Origin: Diorhabda sublineata
Taxonomy: Eukaryota; Arthropoda; Insecta; Coleoptera; Chrysomelidae
Reading direction: 5' to 3'
Assembly: GCF_026230105.1 (NCBI RefSeq)
Contig: NC_079477.1
Location: 15,939,001-16,003,000, forward strand
DNA: 64,000 bases
The notes below the pieces were generated by a model. The model ran no database searches and was not told the DNA's origin. It saw only the letters and a program-made list of their open reading frames with translations. Numbering within the stretch: position 1 is the stretch's first letter; every line of letters begins with the position of its first letter. This document shows positions 1 through 12,939 of the stretch, piece by piece. Position numbers and translations under genes: made by a program.

Positions 1-3000
1 ATCGAGTGACATCTCTAGTTTAATCTCAACACTTTCTTTGTTTCTTCGATTTTTATCTTATAATTTACTATGATCAATACTTCATTAAAATTATTTCATG
101 CAAATTCATCTTAACACATCTAATTGTTCTTTTTAATCATCTGACCCAAATTCCCTTTTTCAATAATAATTATCTGTTTCCAAATCATCTATGTACCAAT
201 TGAATGTTGAGCGAATTCTTATTACCATTACCATTACAGGTAAAATTTCAATGTGCGGTGCTTAATATTCAGTGAAGTCATTAGCTCGTCGGATAGATCC
301 TCAAGAATGAATTGATGTGTTTATCGTTTCACATACTTCGTTTCTCCATAAAATTGTTTTTCTAAAGGGGCCTCTTAGTTTCTATAACGAAACATAGGTC
401 TCTACTATATCTACTATCCATGGAATGACTTACTGTTTTCGCTAGAAAATGGGACTAACGTGCTTTTTCTACGAACATCCATCCTTTCAAATTAAACAAA
501 GCTACGTATTTCTTAGCGTGAATAATAGGTATTCTGCATAGTGGTGTTACTGGTAATTTCAAAGGTTTACGCGTCGGCTTTTATTTTAGTCACGTTCAGC
601 AATTACTGTTTTTAAATGAGCATGTATTCATACCGACATATTCAATATGCTGTACCGATTGTATAATAAGAAAAATAATGAAATATTATTAAACTCAAGG
701 TCACATGTCCGAGAGTAAGCCATTTATTGGAATAATATAAATATACATGTTTCAGTAAGACATGATTGAAATGTGAGTACATCCAGGTTAATCTGACTCA
801 TGCGTATCGAGATTCACCTCGTATCGATAACTTCGACGATTTGATGATTTATCCATCCGTTTCTTTTTACTCTTCTGTTTGTTTAAGAAGCACATAGTTG
901 GTCCATTCTAGCACGGCGATCATATCGCGATATTTCTCCTTCTTATTTTTCTTATTTATCCATAACATTCATAAGCAATCCAATATCTTTCTAGATTACG
1001 TTTTATATTTCTAAATTTCTTATATATCAATTGTTGTTCAGCTTATCTAAGCGGAGACGACGAATCTAACAAATTCTTTCAGAGTAACAGATTATCAGAA
1101 TAAAAAATCTTTCAAGCTGTATTGAATTTGGTTTGGTTTGGTAAAACATTTTGATTGGTAAGTATTTCAAATTTCGGGAAACAAAGTCTTGTATTAGTTT
1201 CAAAGTGTCTTGTCTTCTGAATATAAGTAGGATATTTCAATTCCAATAGTCCTTCTTAAATGAATATAATGCCTCAGTTACCAGACATTAGTATTTAAAA
1301 ATAGTTCTTTGATTTGGTTTGAAATAGAACAGTATCAAATCTTCTGCATATCATCCATAAACTATGTACATACTTTATTTGGTAAACCCTTTTTTATATT
1401 ATCATAGCATAGTGACATTTATTAACAAATAAGACTTGATTATATCTTTGAAATCAATATGTTGTACATGACGTGAATGGCGGCTCGAGGTGTTTTGCCG
1501 TATTTGTCAGAATCTATCGATTTCTTTGATAATTTGATGGATTATGAATCATTAGGCACTACATAACGTTTTCATCAGGGTCTTCAATACTAATAATTCG
1601 CAATGTTTCAACTTTTAAAAATGTTCTGGACAACTTGAGCAGATTTAATATTTCCAGTAACTTAAACACTGAAATAAAATATACTTCAGGGCTAATTAGA
1701 GGTACATCTAATTTAACTGAAACTAAGAAATATGTCTATTTGGACTTTAAGCTGATACGCTACATTAATTTATCAATTTCTTCTTAGTCAAATGTCTCTA
1801 ATGCTTGTATTAAATATTTTATGCCCTTTCTTATGTAGAGGTAATAATATTCTCAATTCTCATTTTGATATTCGGTATTCAATATCAACCCTCAATAATA
1901 CTTGATTGTTAATGATTCAACTTCTCAAATATCAAACGAACGAATAAATTGGATGTATAATTTTCAAAACATGTGAACGATTGCAATAATTTCCAATTTC
2001 TCATAACTCACAATAAGCATTTGAGGGAAAATGTATTTTATTTGGTAGGAAAACACTTTTTACTTGTCTGAATTTGCCTACCAATTTGCCACTTTTAATA
2101 AAGCAATGTCCTTATAATCAAGTACAAAAGTATAAATGACATTTTACAGTGAAGTGGAGATTTATTACGCTTTTGCATCCAACGGAACGACCAACTGCTA
2201 TTTCTACATTCGGAATTCTTGGCTCTACAATATTATCACTTCTACCATAATATGACTGATTACATTTTTGAAGAGTCTTTTTGTTCGAATAACAAAGCGT
2301 TTACAAAAATATTCAGTTACCCTGTATAATTTTGCGAAAGCAGAAAAGTGATATGAAAGAATAAATGGATATCAGTGTAAGCGTATCGTATGAAAACAAA
2401 TAATATGAATAAATGATATTTACATAGAATGATTGATGGGATGTAATGAAGAAGCAAATAAAATATAATGGCCTATAAACACATAGGAAAACAAAGCTAA
2501 TATTTTACTCTGTTTTAAAGTACTTACTAACCAGGGCAACAAACAATGTTTATGACATAATTTAGACACACTGTAGGTCAGTTTTAGTACATTTACTTTC
2601 ATACTGTTTAAATACTTAATAGGTACCAATATAATTAAAGTTAAATAAACCTGTAAACAAATAAAAAGCTCAGAATGGCATCCATAAAAATAGTAGGTAG
2701 ATATTTACACCTAAGTTACTTTCTTGATGGAGGACGCAACCATGTTCAGGTAAGACGTACCTAATTAGAATTAATAATGACTCAGTGTTAATTGCTTTAC
2801 CACAAATAAATGAATTTGTAGAAAATGTACAACAAATGAATACTGAGATAAGTATTATACTTGCAGATAAACGCAAAAAATAGTACTTAGTCAAGTTTCG
2901 TAAAAACAATTTTTGAAACGATATTCTATGCAGAACCACAACTGATAACTATACGCTTTTCATTTTAAATACCACAAGAATACAACAATTCAATGTGGAA

Positions 3001-3720
3001 TAAGAAAGAGTGCAAAGAAAAAATTAGAATGGATTATATCATGAAACTAACACCAACAAGTAGTTTTGAAAGCTTATTTATAGTTGTTGTTTAGAAAAAT
3101 CTCACTCGAAATTCCAACAATTTTAACTAATACTCACATGACACAATTATTGAGAGTAACTGATAAGTATTTTAACAAAACAGCTGTAGGACTTAGAAGA
3201 TAGGCAATTGACAAATCGTAGGCGTGTTATCAATATAAAAAATTATCTTATGCGTCAAAAAATTATACTACAAGGAAGATTTATGTATTCGAGCATGCGT
3301 TAAAATATTATCATTAAAATTTCAGGCATTTGGATGTTTAGTTTTTCTTTGACAATCCTATAAGTAAATCGCAAAGATTTTTCTGGAAATGGAAACAATT
3401 GTGTATCGAGCTGTCATAACATATTTGTTTACGAAGAGTAATACGCATAAGCAGATGAAAAGAGAATTAATCTCTGTGTACAACTAATCTGCTCATCATT
3501 TACGACTGTAAAATTTTGGGTAGCTGAACTCAAAACCTGGGCGGATATCATCAAAAAAGTACTGAGCGACCGTAGAATTAAAGTTGAATCCATTTGATAT
3601 TCCCAATAAAGAATTACGTATGTATAAGCAATCCGCGTATTGGGTGTGGTCATTTTGGACCAAAAGCGTATTTGAATGAACATTTCCCAACCCCTATTGG
3701 CATGGTTTAAGCAAAATAAA
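1..3720. other. AT-rich unassigned DNA, no supported gene
   Basis: Both strands hold only short frames broken by frequent stops, with no domain I recognise. A short ATACAGGGTAACTG-like string (on the minus strand near 2317-2333) resembles the termini of many insect DNA transposons, but no partner terminus was found. The longer open frames on the minus strand between 2420 and 3770 have AT-driven composition and no motif, and the last of them lies opposite the mariner remnant that follows. Confidence 0.5.
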
Positions 3721-3724
3721 CTGG

Positions 3725-4060
3725 AGTTTTGTGTCGATTCAAAAAGGTAGATGAAACCTGGATCCACCACGATACTCCATAAATGGTAAAACAGTCAACA
3801 CAGTCTGAAAAAGACAAAGATGGGTTGTTCGACCGGAAAAGTGACTGTTTTTTGGGATAACCGTGGAATTGTGTTCGTTCACTTTAGAACAACGTACCTC
3901 CTCACACTTCGAGGATCGCCTTAGTAAGTATTCACGAATGCATTTCAAATTGGTTGACCGCCCAACCGTATTGACCAGATCTGATCCCAGATCTGCAGGA
4001 TGGAAATTGTTATCAGACGAGGACGTTATTTTATTTGAAAGGGTTTAAAAAGCTAGAACA
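3725..4060 (+). pseudogene. mariner-like transposase remnant
   Basis: This is part of a mariner-family transposase, a DDE/D enzyme that cuts and pastes its own element at TA sites. Reading across frameshifts on the plus strand gives VDETWIHHDTP near 3748-3780, the segment carrying the first catalytic Asp (DETWIHH) of mariner proteins. About 40 codons later comes FWDNRGIVFVHF at about 3851-3886, the typical segment after the AGKVM-type strand; the GKVM part is decayed to RKSDCF. Further on, near 4015-4060, a stretch with DEDVI and a broken YFEGL-like string could be the family's C-terminal region, but that is weak. Length is about a third of a full transposase (about 345 aa); the N-terminal helix-turn-helix and the third Asp are not seen. 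Several frameshifts and stops make it a dead copy. No terminal inverted repeats were found. Confidence 0.75.
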
Positions 4061-7000
4061 TCTCAAGACTATGAAAAAAAATTCTAGTGCATGCATCATT
4101 ATTCATCAATGTTATCAAGATTCCACATATTACGGTCTTCTATTAATATACATTCTATCCTAGGCTGTGCGTAAAAAGTTTAACTTCAGTCTCTAAAAAC
4201 GATAATTTGGGTATTGGTGTAGGCGTAGCGTAAACAATGTAATTTAGCACAACTGTGAAGTCACATGTTCGAAGGCACTATTAAGCAGATATTAGGTAAC
4301 ATTGTTCCTTGCTGCTTTATCTTGTTTGTTCATTACACGTCAGCAGCTTTCCAAGAATGAGCTGCAGTTCATCATAGAAAAATAAATTCCAAAATCAAAA
4401 TACAGTAAATCACTTATATCTAGGTATAATCTTGAGGTACTTATATAAACGATGAAGCAGCGGACTATGAGTCGATTTTATAGTTTTTGTAACGAAAAAA
4501 AAACTCTTCCACTTAATGGAATGGAATGTTTTGATGAGTGGGTCGTATAAGATAGTGATAGCTAAAATTATGGAAATGTATTCAAATGTACTGTAAGCAA
4601 TTGTATGAGAAACTAAAAAATTGCCAAATTCTTGGCGATGGAATGGCAATATTATGATTTTTAACTAATCGATTTGTTTTGTTGAAATATGTGATCTATA
4701 TTATACAATTTTGAAGGCACTTCGAAACGTTTAGACGAAATTATACACACATACTGTGATTATGGTGAGCCAGCCAATACTTGACAAAAAACATGGAAGA
4801 TTTCAGCTTTGCGTTAGACTTGCTGTTACTGAGAAGAGCCCTAACGTACTGTTTAAAATTTTAGAGGCAAGTAATCTGACTTTCAAACTTGTGGGATATG
4901 TCCAAATCAGGACAATCTTAGTTTCGCGATCCTTTTTTTACTCATTTGCTTGAAAACTGCACTGTTGATTCCAAACAGCACATATTAAGAAGAGGTAAAA
5001 TTCATTCAAAAACTCCAAACTTCAAGGGTTGTTAATGTATAATATTAATTTTTCAAATATAGTGTATAATATACGTATAAATTAATTTAACATTTATTCT
5101 GTTATATGAAAAGTTTCAAAAATTATTAAACTACATGATGTTAACACTAAATTGTTGGAATAATCTATAGTCTTAGACCTGTGCCGGACATTATCACCCA
5201 ATTAAAGCTGTAATCACTTAATGGGTGTAATTACAGCAAAATAAGCTATTATACATTATAGTTTTGTTCGGGATCTAGAACATCGTTGTCCTCAAACACA
5301 TTGATGCAATTTATTGAAAATCATAGATGCTTTTGAAGAGAATTCAACATCAAAAACTCGAACCGTCTTGCAATTTAAATCATTTAACGGGTTGAAGCTG
5401 TGTCTTGATGTCGAGTTTCCTACTTGTTTAGAAAGTTATATAGGGTAGATTCTTTCCGTTGGGACACCATCAAACTAATATTGTGTTCTATGAGTAGAAG
5501 AAATAAATATAAAAAGTTCTCAAATAATCATACACATTATATTACTGAGCGAAAACTAATTTTATTTCCATTCATATTATCAAAAGTATAAATTTGTACA
5601 TTTCAATTAATGATTTACTTCAAACTTATCTATCCAGAATACTTATTAGAGTAGCCTATATTTCAGAGTTGTATTAACACCGCCGTTAGTTATTTCGGGC
5701 CCTTTAAAAAAGTTTACTTAGCATTTTCAAATGTACACCTTGCACCTAACTGATAATTTGTCACAGGTAAAAATATTCACACACGAGGTGGTAGTGTTTG
5801 AATAGTATATTAAAGGTAGGTGGTAAAGGTAAACTGAAAGCAGTTTTTAAATAATTTAGGTAAATCATTTCCCTATAACTTTCAACAAAGATACTAGCAT
5901 TTCAAATCCACATTTAACTTTTTAGGGTCGTATATTGATAGTTTGTTTTTTTTCTTTCGATTATTAGATGCTAATTATTCTATTTTAAATATTTATAAAC
6001 GAATTTCAGGGCTTTAATTTATTCTAAAGGCTGTTTCAAAATCAATGCAATATTTGCGTTTACACACCATTCGATTGGTTAAGTGCCAGAAGAGCAGAAG
6101 TAATCGGCAAATAACCAGATTGTTTCGTTTGTATATGATTTTGTGAACTTAAACAGTTATAATTTCATTTATATGGTTGTATATGGATAATTATTATAAG
6201 CAGTGTAATTTACTTGTTTCTTAGACTTGTTTATTGTTCTTATAATTAGGTCTGTGTTGGTATAATAATAGTTAATTAAGCAAATTAAGGTCTATACGTA
6301 TATGCAGGAAACCTATAGAGCTGCTGGAAACTAAAGCAGTAAAGGTAAAAAGTTTTTGTGGATTGATTTTAAACTTAAAATATTCATCTAAAACGGAACG
6401 CGACATTCGGAAAACTAAAAGTTGTTCTGGGTTTTGATAAACCATTTGTCTAAAACAGGAGCTTTATATTCACACCATTTCACATATAGTATTATAGAGT
6501 TATAACAAACAAAAAAGGGTAAATTATATTTTCACAGTTTAACAAAATTTTGTTTCATTCTTCTTCTTCAGTTTTCTTAGCAATGCAGTCGATTTTATTA
6601 TATTTTTTTTATTATATTTTTATAATCCTCATTTATCTTTTTCACAAATCTGTTACATTTCGGTCTTCATAAGGTCGTCTAAACTTATTTGATAGAGTGT
6701 ATTCATGTTACAAATATAATCAACCTATGATCAATAATATGTAAGTGGATTACAGGGCCCTTTTCACACATGTTTCTTTTCTTAAACCAGAAAAATAAGA
6801 TCTTTTTATATTTTCGGATAATTTACTGAAAAAAAGGGCTTATAAATTGCTATTGTTATTCAATGTATTATATAATATGCTTGAGAATTATCTATTAGTT
6901 GAATAATATCACCCCGTATTACTTAATTCTTTGATCTACTGCTAATACAGAAATGATATTCTCACTCATCAATTCATCAACTAATTAACTTTTGTGTAAT

Positions 7001-7500
7001 TATTTCTTTGCATGTTTCCCATCTTTTTTAATAGAGAGAGAATAGTTCTTGCAGCAAAAATTCCCTTTCTTGTTACTCTCAGTAGATAATTATTCAAAAA
7101 CAAATAATTTCTCCGTAGTGCTGGGTGCTAAAATGATTGAAAGGAAACACAACATGGTTTTATAAACTGTATATATAAATTTACATTCCTGAATTTTATG
7201 CAGCTCTCTTTATTTGGAATATTTTCCATGTTTAATGTTTATTTGGTGGAATTTACACAAAAGTAGTATTTATATCTATCGTTTTTCTCTATCTCAAAGT
7301 TCTTTATATAGAGAGGGTCGTTCACGTCTTCGGCAAATCGTAGTAGATATCCCTGAACTATGACCGGTCATTATAAATTTGAATTTCTCATTTAGTACTT
7401 GAATAACATTTTCTTGACTTCCAAAATCCGATCATGAGCTTATATAAACGAAATGTTAATCATGTTATTAATGAAAACCTAACTGACTTCTCTATTCACT
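4061..7500. other. AT-rich unassigned DNA
   Basis: Nothing supportable was found. An open frame of 65 codons at 4756-4953 (+) has no recognisable domain, and the region is otherwise low-complexity AT-rich DNA. An imperfect inverted repeat (CACCCAATTA ... TTAATGGGTG with AGCTGTAAT ... ATTACAGC inside) sits at about 5195-5237. Confidence 0.5.
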
Positions 7501-7504
7501 GAAA

Positions 7505-7985
7505 AAGTAAGACAAGGTGGTGGCTCGAGCCCATTGTAAAATGGTTATAGATGATATAACAGATATATACTAATCTAACTCAAAGAAAATTTGCGTTAGA
7601 TTTAACAACCTATAAATAGTGAAATTATCTGTGACATCTAAAACAATATATTGAATTAGTTTGATATGAGAATGAATATGGAAAAGTCTGAAGTAAATGA
7701 ACTCAAACAATGATCAATAAACATAGAAATAGACATAGGATTAAAACGGTGTGGACGTTAAAATAATTTGCGACAGAAAAACAAAATTTAGCAAAGGAGA
7801 CGCAGAGATTGCCAAGATAATTGAAAATACCTCATATTACTGTATGAACAAATTCATGATGAATAAAAGAAAAGTCTCAAGAAATACAAAACCAATTTTT
7901 ATAAAGTAATTGATAGACCAAATTGAGCAACATTATTAACAAATAACCAAATACTTATGCCAAGATGCCATTGAGCAAAGACAAT
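7505..7985 (+). pseudogene. RTE-like non-LTR reverse transcriptase remnant
   Basis: This is the palm and thumb end of a non-LTR retrotransposon reverse transcriptase. Plus-strand translation opens with VRQGGGSSPL, equivalent to the (R)QGD.LSP.LF block before the catalytic YADD. It continues after a deletion with MRMNMEKSEVNEL (7669-7707), matching the post-catalytic N-x-x-K-(S/T) block. After a frameshift come ICDRKTKFSKGDAEIAKIIE (about 7766-7830), then MNKFMMNKRKVSRNTKPIFIK (about 7848-7905) and KVIDRP. The order and spacing are those of the RT C-terminal half in RTE-like elements often found in insects. The YADD box itself is missing or unreadable. At least three frameshifts are needed, so the copy is dead. 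No 3' tail or target-site duplication was identified. Confidence 0.7.
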
Positions 7986-10330
7986 ACATAGTGAGAAGCA
8001 TATAGTACATAAATGTAAAATGTAAAATGTTTTTAACATATTAATTTTTCTTTAGACTGTTTAATTGCAACTAGGTCCGCTGTTTTCATGATATTTCACA
8101 TTTATTATTCACATCACAAACAGATTTCTAGTGTTCAGGCTACAAATCCATAAGAGGATTGAAAACAAATAGGTTTTCAGAAGATTGATATCAATAGCAA
8201 TATGGTATTTATTAGTATAATTTCCATTTTTAGGAATACAGCTCTCTCATCCCTTGTTATGGTAACTATTGCTTATATTAATTTTTTGCCTTTATGTTCT
8301 CTATTTGTTTATGTTTATTGGAGAAAAGCTCCCTATCATGTGAAAAATTGAGTGTTGTTTAATCAATTACCATAATTTTGAGTTGAAATTTGGAAACGCC
8401 TTGAATCAATCAATGAAAAAAATTTAACTAAAATGATAAACCTGAAATCATGGAGTCTTACTTTGTTTATATTATATTCTTTTTATGGTAAAATGTTGCT
8501 ACTTCTCTTATGTACAAGAATTTGAAATAACATACAATGGAATTAAATTTTAATGAAATGGAATGTTCTCCGATTAATTTTCAAAATGTAAAGTAATCGC
8601 TTACCTACTTTTATGATCAACAAAATATTTAAATAACATGCTAATGCATGTGAGTTCGTGAATGATACATAATTTTGAATTGTCTTAACGACCTTACATA
8701 ATAACTTTATCGTTATTGTTATCCGCTAGTGCGTCATATCTCCATAAACAAATTTTATCAACTTAGCGAAATTTTTCTTAATTTTTCTAATGCTTTCCAT
8801 TTAAACCTTATATTTCAAAGAAATTTCACTTACCACATCTCTGGGTGATCGTGATGCAGCGCTATTAAAAGCACCATAAAGTGGTTAAGTGGTTCTTTTC
8901 TAGTATACGTCGTATATCAAATCAAATATCAAATATTTCTGCATTGAGTAAGTATAATTATTTTGTCAAATCCTCTTGTTTAGTTAAACGTTCGGCACAA
9001 AGATATAAGACAAATTTGCGAAATGGAACACGTTTTCAGATGGATCAGAGGTAGAAGAAGAAACTGACGATATCGTGTGGGCAGAATTTTTGAAGACCAG
9101 AGAGTCAAAATTGTCAATGAATTTTTACCAATTGAAGATACGGTACGAAAGCTGGACAAATACGTACAAATAAGCGCAAGTCGCACCACTACAAGAAAAT
9201 GGGGAATTTTTGACTTCATTTAAAAGTTTTCAAAAATAATGCACTTGTTCAATTTATGTAGTTTTATCCAGAATCTAGAAAAAATCTCTATCACTTGTAT
9301 AAAATATAAGAATCAATTCACATTATCGGTATGGGCTTAAAATATATTTATAGATAGCGACCGTAAGTTTTTCGGGTCTTTTCAAATTTCAAGGACGAGT
9401 CTTGACCTGCAAGATATTATTTTTTAGTATGACGTGAGTTGCTGTATTGAAATCATCATTTTTTTCACTAAAAATCGGATCTTGGACTAGAAATAATTTT
9501 TTAAATACAAAAATCGTTATTTATTCCTTCAAAAACTGCATGAAGAAAACAAATAGATTTTGAACAAAACAATTCTTATTTCAAGACATCCTTAAAAGTA
9601 TTACAAAGTAATTGAATCTTAATCAGTATATTGCCCGAGATAGGCCCTTCATGAAATTATTCCTAACTATATATATGTTTATCCTCCTAGAAAAATATTC
9701 CCCGATTGCCATTTGCGCTGTTTTGAAGCGAAATTCTCTTATTTTCTAAATAAGAAATATTTTCCTCAACCTTCTTAGTAGACACTATTAGTGTAATCTA
9801 CAAAGTATACTTTTCACAACCACATAAATTTTTCACCGAAGGAGACATTTAAATCGAATAAAATTTTTAATAGTCCCGTCAAGTTCTATTTATTACTCTA
9901 TCAAAGTCTCAACCAATAATTATGATAAATTATATTGGAGATAAATAAAAATTTTAGTAGATATGTTGAACAGTAAAAGATTGTGTTAGTTTCATTATTG
10001 TTATCATTATTTCCAATATAAAATAATAGAGTGCTTTTAGTAACTGATTTTTTTTGTTTTATTTCGGACTAAATTGAAAAGAGAAAAACGACTGCTAATA
10101 TATAAACGAATATCCTTATTTTCCATTATACGATATGTTACTACAAACTGACAAGCTTTACATTTTTTCGTTTCATTATCTAAGTAATCTTTAAGAATTA
10201 AATGTGCCTATTGTTATGATAACGGATATTATGTCTTCCAAATTATGTTTTATTATAAACTAAATAATCACCATAACAAGTAACAACAATGGGAAAATGC
10301 AGAGATCGCATTTCCACGAGACTCAATAGT
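7986..10330. other. AT-rich unassigned DNA
   Basis: Nothing was recognised. A short acidic open stretch on the plus strand near 9020-9220 (with EVEEETDDIVW) is not matched to any family I know and is crossed by stops. The rest is AT-rich with poly-A and poly-T runs. Confidence 0.45.
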
Positions 10331-10334
10331 ACAG

Positions 10335-10937
10335 AACAGGCATATATGGCCCGAAAACCAAGCTCGCTATCGCATTGAGCTCAGAACTTTGCAAACAATA
10401 CATCTTTTGATGCAGATAGCAGAGCGATCCTCCAGGCATATGATTTTCATAAAATTAAGCCAAAGTAAGTATGGTACCTCAATGGGAGATAACAACAAAT
10501 TTACTCTATGTGGGTAATCAGTCACACCAAAGTGCAGTGAACAAGCTGATTATCTAGCGGAAAGGCGGGTCAACTCCTTACTTTAACCTTCTATATCTTT
10601 TTCGAGAAATCATCAATTCATGACCATCAAAAAGTGGGAAAACAAGAATAAATCAAAAATCTGGAGTAAGACCCTGGGTCTGAAACAATCGAAGAGATTT
10701 CTTTGTTATTCTACAAATTACTTATATGCATACCGTCCGGTGAATTACCATTTGAATAACTTCGAAGTATCTCCTTATAGCTCTTGTCGCTTCTGCAAGG
10801 AACCAAATAAAACAACCGAACAGCTCCTGGTGAGTGCGAGGCTGTCCATAGACTCTAGTACTCGCATCAAGCTCTTTGAAGTCAGAAGAGTTGAGCTGCA
10901 TAGCTCCCAAACTATGGAGTCTTCTCCTTTCAATTAA
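10335..10937 (+). pseudogene. RNase H / C-terminal end of a Jockey/R1-type non-LTR element
   Basis: This is the 3' end of a non-LTR retrotransposon ORF2, where an RNase H domain degrades the RNA strand during target-primed reverse transcription and a short Cys/His region follows. On the plus strand, FDADSRAILQAYDFH at about 10401-10445 matches the RNase H SD(S/N)-QA block. A decayed segment then ends in EQADYLAERRVNS at about 10540-10580, the final RNase H block with its conserved Asp. The frame 10620-10937 continues with YRPVNYHLNNFEVSPYSSC and CRFCKEPNKTTEQLL, the LTGH-type plus CxxCxxxxET.EHLL signature just after RNase H. Frameshifts and stops interrupt the first half. The upstream reverse transcriptase is absent, as in 5'-truncated insertions. 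The clade (Jockey versus R1) cannot be settled by eye. Confidence 0.75.
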
Positions 10938-12680
10938 TAAAAAGGAAAAGCATTTGTTTTTTGAGAATAAATTGATTATAAAGGTTGCATTTGAATAGAA
11001 AACATACTCCAATTATACTTGTGCATATCAATTTCTGATAAATAAAATAACATCTGAGAATACAAAGAAGATTCCTAAGCCGTCTATTCATTTGTTTTCA
11101 AAAATTTCACAAAAGCATCGTACTGAAGTATGGCAAAGCACCAGATTTTTTTTCTCCAACTAAAAACAAATTTGCATGCAAGATTTACTAATGGTATTTC
11201 TAATTAAATAATTCTAGATTACCTACTGCATTAGATATAACTGTAGCTGTAGCAAAAACTAATTTTTAAGTTTTTCAATAGTTCAGAACATTTTTTTTTC
11301 TTCCATCTTCAAAAAATTGTAATTTTGGCACTTCGGTCAAACTGTACCGAAGCTTTGATTCTTCCTTAAAATTTATCGTGAAAGTAAAATAGTAGGTTAT
11401 GGCTCCCCGTGACCCCCCTGAAACTGCGCTCGTAATTTGTTTTAAACTCTGCATTTTTGATATAAATGGAGGCTTAATTTTGTTTTAAAATGAACATCTG
11501 ATGTTATTTTGACTGGTACTCAACTTTAAACCTCCCAATCTACCCATGTAAAAGGTCTTTTACCGCACGCAGAATCTGTGTTTTTGTTTTTTGAAAACGG
11601 TATTTTTCCGGTCTAAAAGCATAAATGAATGTCGTTATCGTAGTTGAATATTATGGCAAACAATTAACTGTCCAAGCAGGTCACATTGAATTACTATCGT
11701 TAACGTCGGCAAGCCGCCAAAATTATGCAATCGGCACAATATTAAACGAATACTTTTTCATGTTTTTTAGACTTGATTTATAAACCTAATACATTACATT
11801 ACAAGTGGATATTGTGCGTTTAATGAAAATTAGAAAGTTAAATCTTTGACTAATAAATATTGCTTAATCCATTGATACTATATTTATCTACTATGATGGA
11901 ATCTCTGTATTTGCAAGACAAAGCTCGCAAATATTGATTTATTGAATCACCTTTCTGCTGTTCCCGACATTATGGGTGTGGCGTAGGATTCTACTTTGAG
12001 CTTTTAAAAAAGTATATTTATAGGTACTTCACGCAGGCCTTTTAGGCCCATGGCATGGAAGTGCTTCCCTTCTACTCTTTCTTATTTTTACTTTCGTTTT
12101 CAAAAATTATATGTATTGAAAATTGAATATTTTACACTTTTTTCAATAAACAGGATACGATATCGCCAATTTGTTAATTAACTTAACTTAAAGTATATTT
12201 GAAAAATAGTGTAGAAAATATTTTATACCAAAATGATAATTATACTGAAAATATTTTTAAATATTCCAATTATAATTCTAAAACAAAAACGATCAAAGAA
12301 AAATGTGTTTGAATTAGAAACATACAGGGACGATTACATAAACGGATTAAAGTTAATGTATTAACACACATCATTCACATCAACGTATCTCAAATTTACG
12401 GTTGAAATATATAATTAAATAAAGGGATAGAAGATTTTGTCATGGATACTCTTCCTAAAAATATTCTACAAAATCAAATTTGTACTCAAGGTATTTATAC
12501 TACATGTCATCCTATATAATTTGGATTATAGAGCTATCAAATTCTCAATTCAGATACATATATAGCTATTGAAATCGTTAAGAGTGCATTGAAAATTAAT
12601 AAATAATCCGAAAAATGATAAATATCATAGAGAAAAATAAACAAAAATTAAAAATTAACCAAAAAAAAAACAAATCCTTA
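10938..12680. other. AT-rich unassigned DNA
   Basis: No gene was recognised. A slightly GC-richer patch occurs at 11320-11460 (including a CCCCGTGACCCCCCTG string) and another at 11960-12080; neither is open or motif-bearing on either strand. Confidence 0.45.
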
Positions 12681-12689
12681 ACACCGAAA

Positions 12690-12900
12690 TGTAAAATACC
12701 TATATATACTTTATACGGTACAAAAAAATCAACTATTGGCGAGAGCTCAAGACTTCCGTCGATAAGCATTGGGTTCAATGTTTTATTTGAAACAAAACAA
12801 GTACCATGTGCTCATATTAAGATTTTAGCTGAGCTATTATACTGTACGCCTGGTTCCAATGTACCAGTGGAGAGAGTTTTCGCTCATATGAATTATTTCT
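12690..12900 (+). pseudogene. hAT transposase C-terminal dimerisation fragment
   Basis: This is the C-terminal (hATC) dimerisation segment of a hAT-superfamily transposase. Within the plus-strand frame 12615-12938, the residues QVPCAHIKILAELLYCTPG followed by SNVPVERVFAHMNYFWT match the hAT signature: a helix, a small-residue turn (PGSN), then V-E-R-x-F-S-x-M-N. The end with NYFWT is typical of one insect subgroup in which MN is followed by WT. The upstream part of the frame (Lys/Asn-rich, 12615-12690) is simple AT-rich sequence, so only about 70 codons of transposase are present, against 500-650 in a full protein. The RNase H-like catalytic core is missing. No hAT termini are visible. It is probably a different hAT family from the copy at 45.5-46.6 kb, since the signature and neighbours differ. 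Confidence 0.7.
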
Positions 12901-12939
12901 GGACTACAAACTTTATTGTTACTTGTTTTTATACATAAC

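Noticed and set aside
3429..3948. Minus-strand frames of 64-113 codons
   Set aside because: The part beyond 3720 is antisense to the mariner relic, and the rest has no recognisable motif.
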